Assembly: GCA_000934455.1 (NCBI GenBank)
Contig: KN887827.1
Coordinates: 14,726 to 48,860 of the forward strand
Direction: 5' to 3'
Source: Apostichopus parvimensis
Taxonomy: Eukaryota; Echinodermata; Holothuroidea; Aspidochirotida; Stichopodidae
DNA: 34,135 nucleotides
Part shown: piece by piece, positions 1-10,749 of the stretch
Layout of the letters: each line of letters starts with the position of its first letter
How positions within the stretch are numbered: the stretch's first letter is position 1
The notes under the pieces: generated by a model
Told to the model about the DNA's origin: nothing
Seen by the model: only the letters and a program-made list of their open reading frames with translations
Databases searched by the model: none
Translations under genes and position numbers: made by a program

Positions 1-1293
1 AGATCTACTCGCAAGATATTAGAAGGGGAACCCGGCTACGGGAAGTCAACACTGACCCTTCAACTACTCTACGATTGGTGCCAGGGCGTGCCAGATTCTC
101 CATTGAAGCAAATCAAAATACTGATATTACTTCGTCTGAGGCAGTTAGGAGGGGTAACCTCCATCTTTAAAGCTGTAAGACAATTCATCTTACCAGGGGA
201 TTCTAAACTTACTGATGATGACGTAAAATCAGTTATAGAGAACTGTTCGTCGGTCATGTTGGTACTGGACGGATACGATGAATATCCTGATCAAGACAAG
301 ACAAACTCAGATGTATATAAAATCATTAAAAATGATATATTCCGAGACATAACAGTCATTTTGACGACACGATCTTCATATCTACCAAATTACCTCTCGT
401 CACAAACAGATCGAGCACGACTAACAGGATTTGACGATCTAGCTCGAGACAAATACATTCGCAAAGCAGTTACGGGAGGTGATAATGAAGAAGCTGTAGA
501 TGAAATAAAGCGAAAACTTCAAGAAAACCCCGTCCTTGGTGATCTCTGTGAAGTTCCTCTTTTCTTTGTTATGTTTGCTCACATAACTCACGAAAACGAA
601 GGGTTCCAAACATTTGATTCCGTAACAGATTTTTTTCGATTCATGATTTCATGCTTTCATAGTCACATGTGGAACAAAATGAAAGACGAAAATGTTATAC
701 ATTTCCAACTGTTCGAGTCAGAGCATTCTAAGTTGGATGAAATCGCTTTTAATGCTTTACGTGGAAAGGACCAAAATATTGTTTGGCAGAAACAAAAGCT
801 TTGCAAAGCCCTCGGTAAAGACTTTTATAACCAATACGTCAGAATAGGCATTTTGGTAGAGGAAGAAGTTCTTAATATGTTAAGCATGCCTGACTCGATG
901 GGTGAAACGCGAAGTACTGTAGAAGTTCGGTTCTACCATAAACTATTCTGTGAGTGGTATGCTGCTCATCATCTTGCTAATACAATCTTAAAACGTTTAT
1001 CGAACACGTCAGCACTTTTGGCTAACTTAGATCCATTTGATCTGCAATATGTTTATCGATTTGCCTGTGGACTAAACAAAGCTGCTGCCAGAAAAATTAT
1101 CAAACATCTACAGAAAACGAATGCAGGCCAGAAATTTGCCATGTTGTGCATTTTGGAACAGGAAGGTGACAAAGACGAACTGTTGGATTCTGTAACAGAG
1201 ATGGTTTCTAATGATGTTACGGTTAATGTTAATGATAGCAAGTTATTACAAAGATCCGTCACACAGATTTTGGAGTTTGCATCAAAGAAAGAG
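1..1293 (+). CDS. NLR gene, NACHT ATPase exon (5' partial) ending in a first W-like repeat
   Basis: This is an uninterrupted 431-codon frame, read from base 1, that ends at a splice donor (gag|gtacgt). No start codon is assigned, because the Walker A loop GEPGYGKST (codons 9-17) lies almost at the window edge and coding must continue upstream. Walker B is VMLVLDGYDE (codons 85-94). A sensor-like TTR is at codons 122-124. FYHKLFCEWYAAHHLA (codons 311-326) matches the FxHxxxxEFxAA motif found in NLRs after the winged-helix region. Known for the family: NACHT proteins bind and hydrolyse ATP/dATP and oligomerise in the cytosol to signal in innate immunity or cell death. The last 37 codons (1183-1293) align without gaps to the separate downstream W exons, with 13 of 37 residues identical to W1. 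The exon ends in phase 0, matching exon X. N-terminal effector domains would lie outside the window, so the signalling class is unknown. Confidence 0.95.
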
Positions 1294-2837
1294 GTACGTA
1301 CTGCATTTTAAACTATACTTTTGTTTATCAAGAATAGAAAATACGAAAACAGATACAACGTAGTTCTTTATAGTAACGATTCTTATAGCAATTTCTAGTC
1401 TATTGTGTACGTGTATGTACTTGTAATTTAACATGGATGGATATTATATAGCAAGTAAATCAAGACAGAAAAAGTAGATATAAATCTTCGTTGTTTTAGT
1501 GATTGTAATTTTCCTCTTTTGTGAAGTCATTATATCGATTTTCCTTCTTGGTGAAAGTATAATGGTACATTCTCGAAACTGAAGGCGTGCATTCAAACTT
1601 ATTAATCGTTACTTTCAAAACGCTGTATGAATGCTTTATTAAAGCTACATATATTAATAATAATTTTGTGAGTGTATGTAAAATTGTTTACTCTTGTGAG
1701 ACACCATGTTGTCTGAATTTAAATGTGGATTAATTGTTCTTATTCATTGATTTACATCATTTTATTTATATGTATTCTCATATCAAAACCACACAGCGTT
1801 ATCGTGTCATTTGTCCGTCTTAATGAACAGTTTGCAACCCATAACAAAAAACATGTCAACACATTCTGAAGAAGCATATATTTGGAATTAAAATAAAACT
1901 ATTCCTATATATTACTCAAATATTTTCCAACTAGTTTCGAACAGGGCACTAACTAAGACAAAATATAACTATTGTATATTTCTTCTCTTTGATAAGTTAC
2001 GGTATTAAAATCAAAGCAAATAGATGGTGTTGTAGGTTGTATTACCCGTGATTAAATGTTTCAATGTAATATATACGATTGTAGAGCGAAAAGTGGATGC
2101 ATCAGCTTGTTTGTGTAACTTAGTCCATTGCATACATTTTCTGTCAGAACTTACGCAAGTTCAAATTAATAATTATATAAATAAAATATAGTTCAAAATG
2201 TATGAAATCGATATGAAACCGGCACCACGGATAATCGCTGCATATTTCTATAAGAAAGTGGAAATGGTTAGCTCACCACACCGATAACGGTCCTATATCT
2301 TGCTTAGTACCACCTGGTTAGAAAATAACGCATCAGAAAATTGGTTTGCATATACAACACAAGTCATGTTGTGGTAGTGCACTAAATGATGATGACCTTT
2401 GAATTTTGTGCGTTTCAGCGGTTATTATAACATGACTTGACAATGAACGGGAAAGCATGAAAAGAGTTTGCACTTGAAGCAGAAGTGTTTACATGTCGAT
2501 CATGAAAACGACAAAGCGTAACAATGTCAAGATGTGATTATAATTCATTGCAAGGTATATGTTTCTTTTGGTGATCATCACGTGAAAAGGTGATGACTGC
2601 TGATATCAATAGTATTGTTGGTCGTTATTTGTGAACAATAATTGCGTAAATGTTTACGTCTATATGACAAATATTCTGTATTAACGTATTGACTAAAGAT
2701 CGCGTGAATTTTAACCGTATTTGTATCACATTAACTTGTGTTACATTTTCGATTTGTGGGTAAGGAAGGACCCCAGTTAACCGATACATAGGGTCGGTTG
2801 AATGAATCATCATTGAGGGTATGTCCAACCCATACCT

Positions 2838-2855
2838 CCCCCCCCCCCCCCCCCC
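2838..2855. repeat. Poly-C run (18 C)
   Basis: This is an uninterrupted run of 18 cytosines, directly visible. It is one of several long G or C homopolymers in the introns of this gene, and its true length in the genome may differ because such runs are prone to slippage and sequencing error. Confidence 0.95.
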
Positions 2856-3301
2856 AACGTTTATTTGTCAGCCTCGCAAAAAAAATATTAATTAGCACAG
2901 CCTTGCATTAGGAGCTACTTACATAAGGGAAGGACACAAGACCCCTTTCAAAGAACTTGACTTCATAGATCCCAGTGCAGACCTCTCTTTAATTAACCCT
3001 CCGATTGCCTATGGCACATGCCACAAAAGTTCAGAAACTTACATTAAGTAGGTGGAACTTGCGTTCATATCTACTTATATAGACATACATTATAATTTTA
3101 ATTAGTTTTACCATTCGACATTAAAACTGTTATATTTTCTGGTCCAGTCTGTACAGTACCTTGCTTGAAGAGCAGGTGCAAGAAGATTTAGCACAGCCAA
3201 TTATGAACGATTGTATAGAAGGATGCTCAGCTTCAGCGTTATACGATAGCAGACACGAGTTAAGCCTACATGAATCATATGCTGGACACTTTGTAGCTGA
3301 A

Positions 3302-3316
3302 GGGGGGGGGGGGGGG
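3302..3316. repeat. Poly-G run (15 G)
   Basis: This is an uninterrupted run of 15 guanines, about 55 bases before the GAC/GAT tract. It sits inside short overlapping ORFs on both strands whose poly-Gly or poly-Pro stretches come only from the run. Confidence 0.95.
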
Positions 3317-3370
3317 TGCATAGTCGATGTTACATTACATACAGATTCATAGAAATGCGTGCATTCTACA

Positions 3371-3811
3371 TCACGGTGACGGTGATGACTGGTGACCGTG
3401 ACGGTGATGACTCTTGACAATGACGACCCTTGACGGTGATGACTGGTGACTGTGACGGTGATGACTGTTGACGGAGACGGTGATGACTGGTGACGGTGAC
3501 GACGACAGCAGTGACGACGACGGTGACGACGACGTTGACGACGACGGTGACTACGACGGTGACTGTGACTGCGACTGTGACTACGACGGTGACTGCGACA
3601 GTGACGACGTTGACTGCGACAGTGACGACGGTGACGGTGGTGGTGACGGTGGTGACGGTGGTGACGGTGGTGATGGTGATATTGATGATAATGGAGGGGA
3701 TGATGGTGGTGATGATGATGGTGATGATGATGGTGGTGATAATGATGATAATGGTGATGATGATGACGATGATGACGATGACGACGATGACGACGATGAC
3801 GATGATGATGA
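3371..3811. repeat. GAC/GAT trinucleotide tract with longer GACGGTGATGACTGGT-like units
   Basis: About 440 bp is built from GAC, GAT, GGT and TGACGGTGATGACTGG motifs. The 5' part (3371-3500) shows a longer unit with repeated TGACGGTGATGACT cores. The middle is GACGACGGT-rich and the 3' end is nearly pure GAT/GAC. It produces a poly-Asp frame and a poly-Thr/Met frame over the same bases, as expected of a simple repeat rather than a gene. Sequence resembling its 3' neighbour (taacttaacgattaag) recurs at 30587 without the tract, so the tract looks specific to this intron. Confidence 0.93.
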
Positions 3812-4640
3812 TTAACTTAACGATTAAGGTATTAATGAACCGATATCACCTAAGAACTGGACGATAAAAACAGCATAGGCTAAATAAGTCAATTAATTCG
3901 AACCATAACAAAGCGTTTACATCATTCTAAACAACGAATGCCAAATAAGAGTCTGCTCAATTCCATACCTCTAGTGAATAAGAACTAAACATTGAGCACT
4001 TACGGAATATCTAACAGCAAAAGATATGCTGGTAGGTGTAAACTACAGTGTTGCCAGCATTGCACAAATAACTAGATTAAGCGGTGTACAACCTACTAAA
4101 ATAAACAACTGGAGCAACAACTACAAAAGACAGTTGTTAAAATAACTGTGGGAGAATTATCGTGAACATGACGTTAGATCGCCTTTCACAAGTAAAGACA
4201 GAAAGGCATGTCGCACAACGGCCGCGGACTGAGAGCGGAACGATGTGACCCGTGCGACCATATACTCAGACCTGGTGTTAATCTAAGAGTGGAAGAACAC
4301 TGATATATTGATATGAGTTATAACACTTTAAAGCAAAATAATATTATGAGTACATTTGTTTTTACCAGAATAGTTTTGAAATGCTTCAATTTGTCATAAT
4401 CACGAAAATATCCAAAATGATTTAAAATGTATTCCTGTCACCGCCGCTTTTTTGGTAACTGTAATAGTTAAGCAGCAGATTTTTGTGTTAACTTGAGCTG
4501 ACAAAGATCTCTTTCGTTATTGTTCTATGTTATAATGAGTATATACTAAAAGAACGATGGGCCAGGCTGGATTGGGGTGTGTTTTTACCCGCTCATTAAT
4601 CCCACATTATTCCGTTCTTGAAATAAGCACCAATTCCAAA
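3812..4640. repeat. Duplicated intron block, copy before X1 (partner about 30585-32170)
   Basis: Collinear matches by eye include AACGATTAAG followed by AACCGATATCACC, then AGAACTGGACGAT; GAGCACTTACG; GCTGGTAGG; TTCACAAGTAAAGACAGAA; and CCCGTGCGACCATATAC. The partner intron carries extra sequence between these matches. The block shows that introns were duplicated along with the cassette exons. No coding content is seen. Confidence 0.75.
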
Positions 4641-5330
4641 ACAACAAATCAGTAGATTAATCCGAGAAAATTAGAAGGGGCAAAAGATGACCGATTGAGA
4701 CATGAGACTAATAAGTCGGATCTAATGATAAACCAATCGGCTGCAATAGAATGATCATCTACAGTCAAAGATTATGTTTAATTGTTTTATTTTGTGTGTA
4801 CATTACTATTGTCATGGATAGTATAATCGTGGAAGTATTGTTATAGTATTGTTTGCTCTCGATCGATCATCATATTTAATCATTTAATTCTGGATAAATC
4901 TGGATCACACAAATAACAATTAGTAGTACACATTTGTTTGGTAAATTCACATGAAGATAGGATTTCCATGGTTATATATAGAAAAAAAGCCAATAGCGAT
5001 GTCAGTTCGTTTCACTGTATGACGCCATACGCCATATATTTAAGTTAATGACATATTTGGACATTAATTCACAGACCCGTATGGCGACACACGTAGTAAC
5101 AAATACTAACTTAGAGTAAACTTCGTTTCAGTAAGCTGTTATTTGATCCCTAAACATAGAATGAGATATTGTACTTTATTGAGTATTTTATTGCAAAATT
5201 AGTATTATACTTGAGATACTGAACAGAAACTCGGTTGACTGGTCTGTCTTAATGAGGGTGGGAGGGTTGATGTACCACAGGATAACCTAATCTGTTTTCC
5301 TTTTGAAGTGGGAGACAAACAGTAATGTGT
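4640..5330. repeat. Duplicated intron block, copy before X1 (partner about 18808-19510)
   Basis: The two copies are similar through AACAAATCAGTAGATTAA, ATGAGACTAATAAGTCGGAT, CTGGATAAATCTGGATCACA and ACTCGGTTGACTGGTCTGTC. The start of the block, AAATCAGTAGAT, also recurs near 32159 before X3. This marks the intron region as part of the tandem duplication. It holds no gene. Confidence 0.82.
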
Positions 5331-5429
5331 TTGTCTGCATGTTTGTGAACACAAACAGTATGTTACGAACTCCTAATCCGTGCGACCGATAAACGTCAAG
5401 CTTGTTGGTTATGTGTATAAGCATGTGTT

Positions 5430-6070
5430 GTATGTAGTGTATGTGTGACTAGTGATGCCAAACAATTTAAGATCAGGTGCTAAAGGTTAAAGAAGAAAAA
5501 CAACAGCGTTGTCGCTATTACTCATACAACAAAATGACAGTATGGCTCAACCTTCGATATACAAGTTTATATTTCTTTTCCATTCTTTCGTTGGTAACAG
5601 GCTGCATAAACCAACCTTGGCAGTATTGTTCACCCCTCCCCCCTATGTTAGACCTCACCTCATATTAACTACGCTGAATTATCCCAACAAGCTGCTGTGA
5701 AGATGTATATTTTTGAAGACTATACGCTAACTCCAAAAGTTAAATTATTATTTTGGTCTAATAGAGAGAGTAAATTAATATCATTAAAACCAAAGATACT
5801 GGGTGTATGACAACCTGGATCATCGTATACTACTCATAAGTATGTTATTTTTAAGGACTTTTGGTTGTGCTTTGCTAACGATAAAAACTTCTTAAACATG
5901 TTGACTCAATTTCAGTTATGTTGCCCTCTTTTCTAACAGTTTCAAATAAAAGAAGGTTATATTGTACTATGTCAGTACTGAGAGAGAATTTAAGACCTTC
6001 GGAGTTGTTATCGAGCAATATATAATACGTAATCAAATATCTCTTATCATTGCTGTAATAGTTCCTTTCC
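5430..6070. repeat. Duplicated intron block, copy before X1 (partner about 32310-33250)
   Basis: Matches include AATTTAAG(A/G)TCAGGT followed by AAAGGT(T/C)AAAGAAGAAAA and CAGCGTTGTCG; AGTAAATTAATATCA; TATGTTATTTTTAAGGACT; and GACCTTCGGAGT. Its 3' part (about 5935-6070) is also shared with 19525-19640 before X2. Short ORFs here show no conservation as protein. Confidence 0.75.
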
Positions 6071-6074
6071 TTAT

Positions 6075-6985
6075 TGCAATGCGCATGCGCGCTACAATAC
6101 TGGGATTACTAGCCCGCTCCATCATCTTCATGGCTGGCTGGGGTATGTCAGCTGAACATACACTCTCCATAGCAATCTCAAATTCACAGGTTCAACACTA
6201 AGTAAAATTCTCTACTTTGGTTTGTTATTCTTCGAATTTAACAATACATGTAACATTTGAACGCATTTGAGTAAACATCATCCTGCAAAAAAGTTGCAAT
6301 CAACAAATATTAACCGTATTTATCCGCAACGACTCAGCGTTATCTGTAGCCTACTACTTCAGCTCTTGCAACATAGGCACTTGTAACGTTCTTATTGTGG
6401 CATGGCATTATAAACTATGGCCGTGTATGGCATATATTACGTGTTTTGGATGATGATAAACCAGGACCAGGTTATCGACCAAGCAGTTTTGAATAGACCG
6501 GAGGGTGTTACATTTGCTATTATGGACTATATGTCAAGGTGTACTCGTTAGATTAATCGTCCAATTGGCTTTCGGTGCAAATCACCGTAACTGCGTAAAC
6601 TTTCGCTAACTAGGCGAGGATACAGTAACGTTAACATGTTGTTCTATTTGACCAATCAGTATCCGGGACGCTGTGTATTCTCTGTCAATTCCGAAATAGG
6701 CGTAATTCGTGATTGGCAGCTTGGTTGTGATGGTTTAATACATGTCTTCGTTTATATTTAAGGCGTATGCTAGCTAGAGTACTGTTTATTAACATTACAA
6801 AATATAGCCTAGCGTTGGTCTACATTAAAGGACCAAACGCCGAACTGGCTTCCATGTGACCGAAATAACTTCAACGGGGTTGCAGTAACAAAGACCCTTC
6901 CATTGAATATGAACAACTAACTAACGTTGTCCTTTACCACGCACTACAATGACACGTGTTTGTATACAAATACAGTTGTTCTAGT
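6075..6985. other. About 0.9-kb segment unique to copy 1, just upstream of exon X1
   Basis: Before X2 and X3 the shared intron runs straight into the pyrimidine tract of the acceptor. Before X1, about 900 bp intervene between the matching flanks (left ending near gtaatagttcc, right starting near gttctagttgtc). No convincing terminal repeats were found, so its nature is unknown. It contains TGCGCATGCGCG (6080-6091), which fits the NRF-1 consensus, two CCAAT-type motifs in opposite orientation (near 6650 and 6710) and a TATA-like TATATTTAAG near 6753. No ORF of note follows. Confidence 0.6.
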
Positions 6986-7003
6986 TGTCTTTCCTTCCTT
7001 CAG

Positions 7004-7209
7004 ATTCCAATCTCCTGTCTGTATCTGACAAAGTCTTTCAGTGAGATTGGTGCTGGTGACGTCATCCTACATTCAGGACTACGTCTGTCATGTCCTGTAT
7101 CAGTAAAGAAGGTTGTGATAGGTCCAGAGGACGGGAGAGAAATGACAGAGACAGAGGTTGTTGACATATTGACGTTTGTTCAACAGTCACATAAGCTGGA
7201 GGAGCTAGA
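7004..7209 (+). CDS. Cassette exon X1, leucine-rich-like repeat segment of the NLR
   Basis: This is a 206-nt exon bounded by a strong acceptor (ttccttccttcag) and donor (gtgagtat), phase 0 to 2. It starts with IPISCLYL and ends with QQSHKLEEL plus two bases. Two X exons downstream (19676, 33289) have the same boundaries and about 85-90 % identity by eye. The stretch VKKVVI, some 20-odd variable residues, then LEELE joined to FSGCLLP of exon Y fits the LxxLxLxxC pattern of NLR leucine-rich repeats. The protein differs most from its paralogues around GPEDGRE, while LHSGLRLSCPVSVKKV and VVDIL are unchanged. No start codon is assigned because the exon is internal. Confidence 0.92.
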
Positions 7210-8165
7210 GTGAGTATTACAATAAGTAACGTATCAACACATTCATAGAAGTGTGGTATCCTAACAATCACTTCAGGAACAATTTGTTTTGTAACATTAA
7301 TGATTTAAGCGCTATTCAATCACTTCACCGACGTTTCGTGCGGCTACTATCCGGTTTCGTGCATTCGTAGTATTTGAGCCACGGAGTTTGGAAGAGACAA
7401 TAGTATACCGGTGTAAATACATGTAAATCAAGGAGATAGTGAATGATGCATATATACTTGTATTACACTTAAATAGATGAATAATCTTTACCAATGCAAC
7501 ATGTAACAATAGACGAATATCTTGTGATGTGCTTTTTTATGTGGAGGGGGATGGGACAAGGAAAAAGTTTGCTGTCGGTTCTATTGGATCCCTAAACAGT
7601 TTTTTTTTTCAGTTTCGTACCGGTTTTGTGTACCAACGGTGCATGACATATAGCCAGTACCTATATTTATAGGTGAATGAACGAAAAACAAGAGCCCTTT
7701 TCCATAAACACGACTACATTTTGCGATAATGTAGCGTAATCAATCGTTTAATATATGTACCACCCGCATTCCCACCCCAACAGACAATGCAATACAACCA
7801 CGAAATGTATATCAAAGAAATTTTGAAACACATATAAAGTATACGACTATCAATATTAATTGTATTGAATGTAAGAATACCATAAAATCTCGCTTTTTAA
7901 CTAGATGGAAGCAGACAGTAGAATCCTATGTTACTTAGCACCACGCGTAGTCTTGTCTTACATTAACGTAACAAGAATATACAACTATACGAATGACATC
8001 GAGATTCGACAGATAGTGCCCTGATTAGCTGGGGTCATTCAGATCAGACCTTTTACAGCACAGGAGGTCAATCCCAGAACATCATTATCTAATAAATTAT
8101 TCTTAAACGTATCTATGTATTGCACTTTGTAGTCAATACCTCCCGATGACGAACTGTATCTCTCC

Positions 8166-10749
8166 CATAGAAATTGATAAGGATAGAATGACGTCATGCG
8201 ACATATACTGAAGCCACTCATAAAGTGGTAGCGTTTTCTGTGTACGGCAAGAAAGAACCGGCGCGTAATACAAACACTACGTGTTTGTCTAACTGAAGTG
8301 ATAAAATTGACACAAATTACTCGAAATGGTGATATCGCGTGCCACATTTGGGTGCAAAATCGTCGAAAATGTGAAAGTGGACTGTAGTTTCACTTTTTAA
8401 TTCTTAGGAAGCGATAGTAGAAGCAATTACATAGGAATCTTAAATAATTTACTAGTGTCGTCTGCTAAGTTGTTGTATTGGTTATTCACGGGACCCGGGA
8501 TATAGTAAGCCAGTTAGACCCTATACCGGCTACGGTTGTCCTTAATTAGGATGCGATATGACAAAATCCTAATAACAAAAATGATCACAACCTCATTTTA
8601 CTTAAAACCATATCCCTAACGATAGATCCACATGCCAGAATAAAATGGGATGACTGTTATGTCCTGGGCTTAGCCACTTCGATAATGGGGACATAGGCTA
8701 GCCTAACTTAGGCTAGGCCTATGTACGTAGACGTAGCCTTGCCCTGGTGTAACTTATGTTACCTAGGCCTAATGATATTCACTTACCATGCATGGACAAA
8801 GCTTTGTAGGTAAAACGTAAATACGACACCCAAGCCACTACTCATGTTAGCATATGTTCTTTGATGACTGTGACTAAATGTAGACATCCATCAAACTGTA
8901 TATACTCTCACTTGATAAGGTGGGATATGTTAACCTGCATAAACTACTACCACTTTGCAACATTAACATTACATTGAAAACTGCATGCACAAACTAATAT
9001 GGAAGTATTACACAAAAGAAACTATGTGTTGGAAGGGGAAGCTTTTCCACAGCATTTTCCAGGGACGACTATGACATTATCTAAGTGGAGCACTAAAATA
9101 ATACAAGAACAAAAATCGTTTGCCATGAGCCTCTCAGATACCAGACATGACACTTTGCAGACATTAAAAGTTGCATAAAACAAGAGCCGGGTGTCTAATG
9201 TTCCAAGGATGATGGAAAATTAAGTCAACACACAAGATTTTACTGTTTTCTAATCCATTAGACTTCTTCTCTCTACTACTACCATGATGTGAGTGACCAC
9301 GGAAACAAACAGCTCTCTAAGTAGTGATAACATCTGACCCTTTCTATGACTTACTGTTATCTTACCAGTGAGAGGAGTAATAGACAGGACTGATTGTCTC
9401 ACTAGGGGTGCTTAATATACATAGACATACAAGATAGCATTGTTTGAACAGAACAGACTAAAAGAGAGAGGGGGGGGGAGGGATTGAAACCCATCCTCTG
9501 TATCTGCCCATGTTATCACAGATATTCTTGAAAGTCGGTTCGATTCCTACGTTTATATTCTCACAGATGGTGAACAGACCCAAATTAGTTTCATATCTTA
9601 ATAATCATGAAAATGGGTACCACCATTTCATTTTTAAAATGTGCAGAATCATTATTTGAAACCATCTCTGACAGTGCTAAAGACCATCCATAGTCTGCTG
9701 TGAATGTGCAAAGGTATTCACTGTTGCTAAGATGCAAGGACAGAAGAGGATTAAAAGTGCCATCATGAAGTAATTTCAGAGTTGTCCAATTCGGTGATTT
9801 GTTGTTCAGGAACTACAGGTACCGTAGCAACATATATTAACATTCCTTCACAGTGAATTCATTTCTAACAAGACTTGCTTATGGATTACTATTTAACTCC
9901 AGATCCCATTCAGCACTTTCAATCTTTGATTCACAAAATAGCTAGTTTGTCCACATAAATCCACACGTGTCAGCAGCATAATTTAATTGTCCCAATGCAA
10001 TTCAGAATTCCTCGACTTGGGTCTGGAGAAAAAAAAACAGAAAATCTCAAAATTAAGAAGTAGAACAACTTGATAATTCTCACTTTGACACAAACTGTAG
10101 GTCACTCTTTCCAAAAAATCATTTGTTTCCAGAGTTACTTGCTGAACACCATCTGCACAGATATCACCTGATAATGAAGATTGTGGAGAAATTTTCAACC
10201 TACGATTGTTCCATTATGGAAAGCTCTTTACCATTAGGAGATAATTTTCCAACACATAAGACACTGTCCAAGATTTAAGTTGCAACGGGCTTAATGTTGG
10301 TCTACCTGAATACTAACTAGGCCTACAGTAGAGCTAGTACTGTAGTCTGGGCTGTAGGAGTTAAGAACTAGGCCTATAACAATGCCAATGGTATTGCTGC
10401 GTTACACCTAACGTTACTGCATTGTAACTTCGATTTGTCGCTCCACTTGCTCGAGTCATTACAGACGAAAGAAAGGTTTTCGAAGTTGGTTCTTAAACTA
10501 AGAAGTAAAGTAATCACCACTCTGGTCGTCATATAATGTCTCTGTTGTGAAAAGTACAAATACTATTTCGAAAAAACCGGTAAAATGAAATTCAATTTCA
10601 GAGTAGAATACACACTGTATGTATGGAAACGTACGTATGATATGGGTTTTTGCCGTACACAGAAAGCGCCCTCACTAATTTTCAAGGCTTCACTGCTAAA
10701 ACACACGACAATACACAGCGTCAGGGTTCTATCCTTATTAATTTCTATG
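8166..10749. mobile_element. DNA transposon, P-like, apparently non-autonomous or decayed
   Basis: The ends form inverted repeats: CATAGAAATT(G/A)ATAAGG and a few more bases, one mismatch in 23. A second perfect 16-bp inverted repeat, TTTCTGTGTACGGCAA (8235-8250 and complement 10650-10665), lies just inside. It is flanked by 8-bp target duplications ATCTCTCC (8158-8165) and ATCTCTCA (10750-10757). Copy 2 of the intron carries the uninterrupted site, a single ATCTCTCC (22508-22515), so the insertion came after the duplication. Terminal CA, 8-bp duplications and subterminal inverted repeats fit the P superfamily; hAT is the main alternative. No transposase frame over about 71 codons was seen. 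The element includes TAGGCCTA-rich patches near 8700-8770 and 10320-10375. Confidence 0.85.
9470..9478. repeat. Poly-G run (9 G)
   Basis: A run of nine guanines follows GAGAGAG inside the P-like transposon. Confidence 0.9.

Larger units (their letters stand above)
1294..7003 (+). other. Intron between the NACHT exon and exon X1
   Basis: This is a 5.7-kb GT-AG intron (gtacgt to ttccttcag). It holds an 18-C run, a 15-G run, a 440-bp GAC/GAT tract, and blocks from about 3812 on that match the introns before X2 and X3. From 1294 to about 2830 I see AT-rich sequence with no gene, no clear element and no match to the other introns. ORFs within it are short and lack coding signs. The segment at about 6075-6985 is absent before X2 and X3. 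Confidence 0.8.

Noticed and set aside
3130..3420. 96-codon minus-strand frame and overlapping plus-strand frame
   Set aside because: They overlap the poly-G run and the simple repeat, and have no conserved counterpart.
3468..3867. Poly-Asp and poly-Thr/Met open frames on the + strand
   Set aside because: Both come from reading one GAC/GAT simple repeat in two frames; the composition has no domain and the tract is intronic.
5477..5700. Overlapping 63-codon frames, one with a possible signal-like hydrophobic stretch
   Set aside because: The duplicate DNA at 32340-32470 has indels that break both frames, so neither is conserved as protein.
9525..9560. GGTTCGATTCC, resembling a tRNA T-loop / B box
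   Set aside because: The bases around it do not form a five-base T stem, and no D or anticodon arm is found at the right distance.
9983..10559. Minus-strand frames in the P-like element as possible transposase exons
   Set aside because: They are 61-71 codons, have no THAP zinc ligands or catalytic motif that I can see, and adjoining frames are full of stops. They may be decayed remnants but cannot be called.
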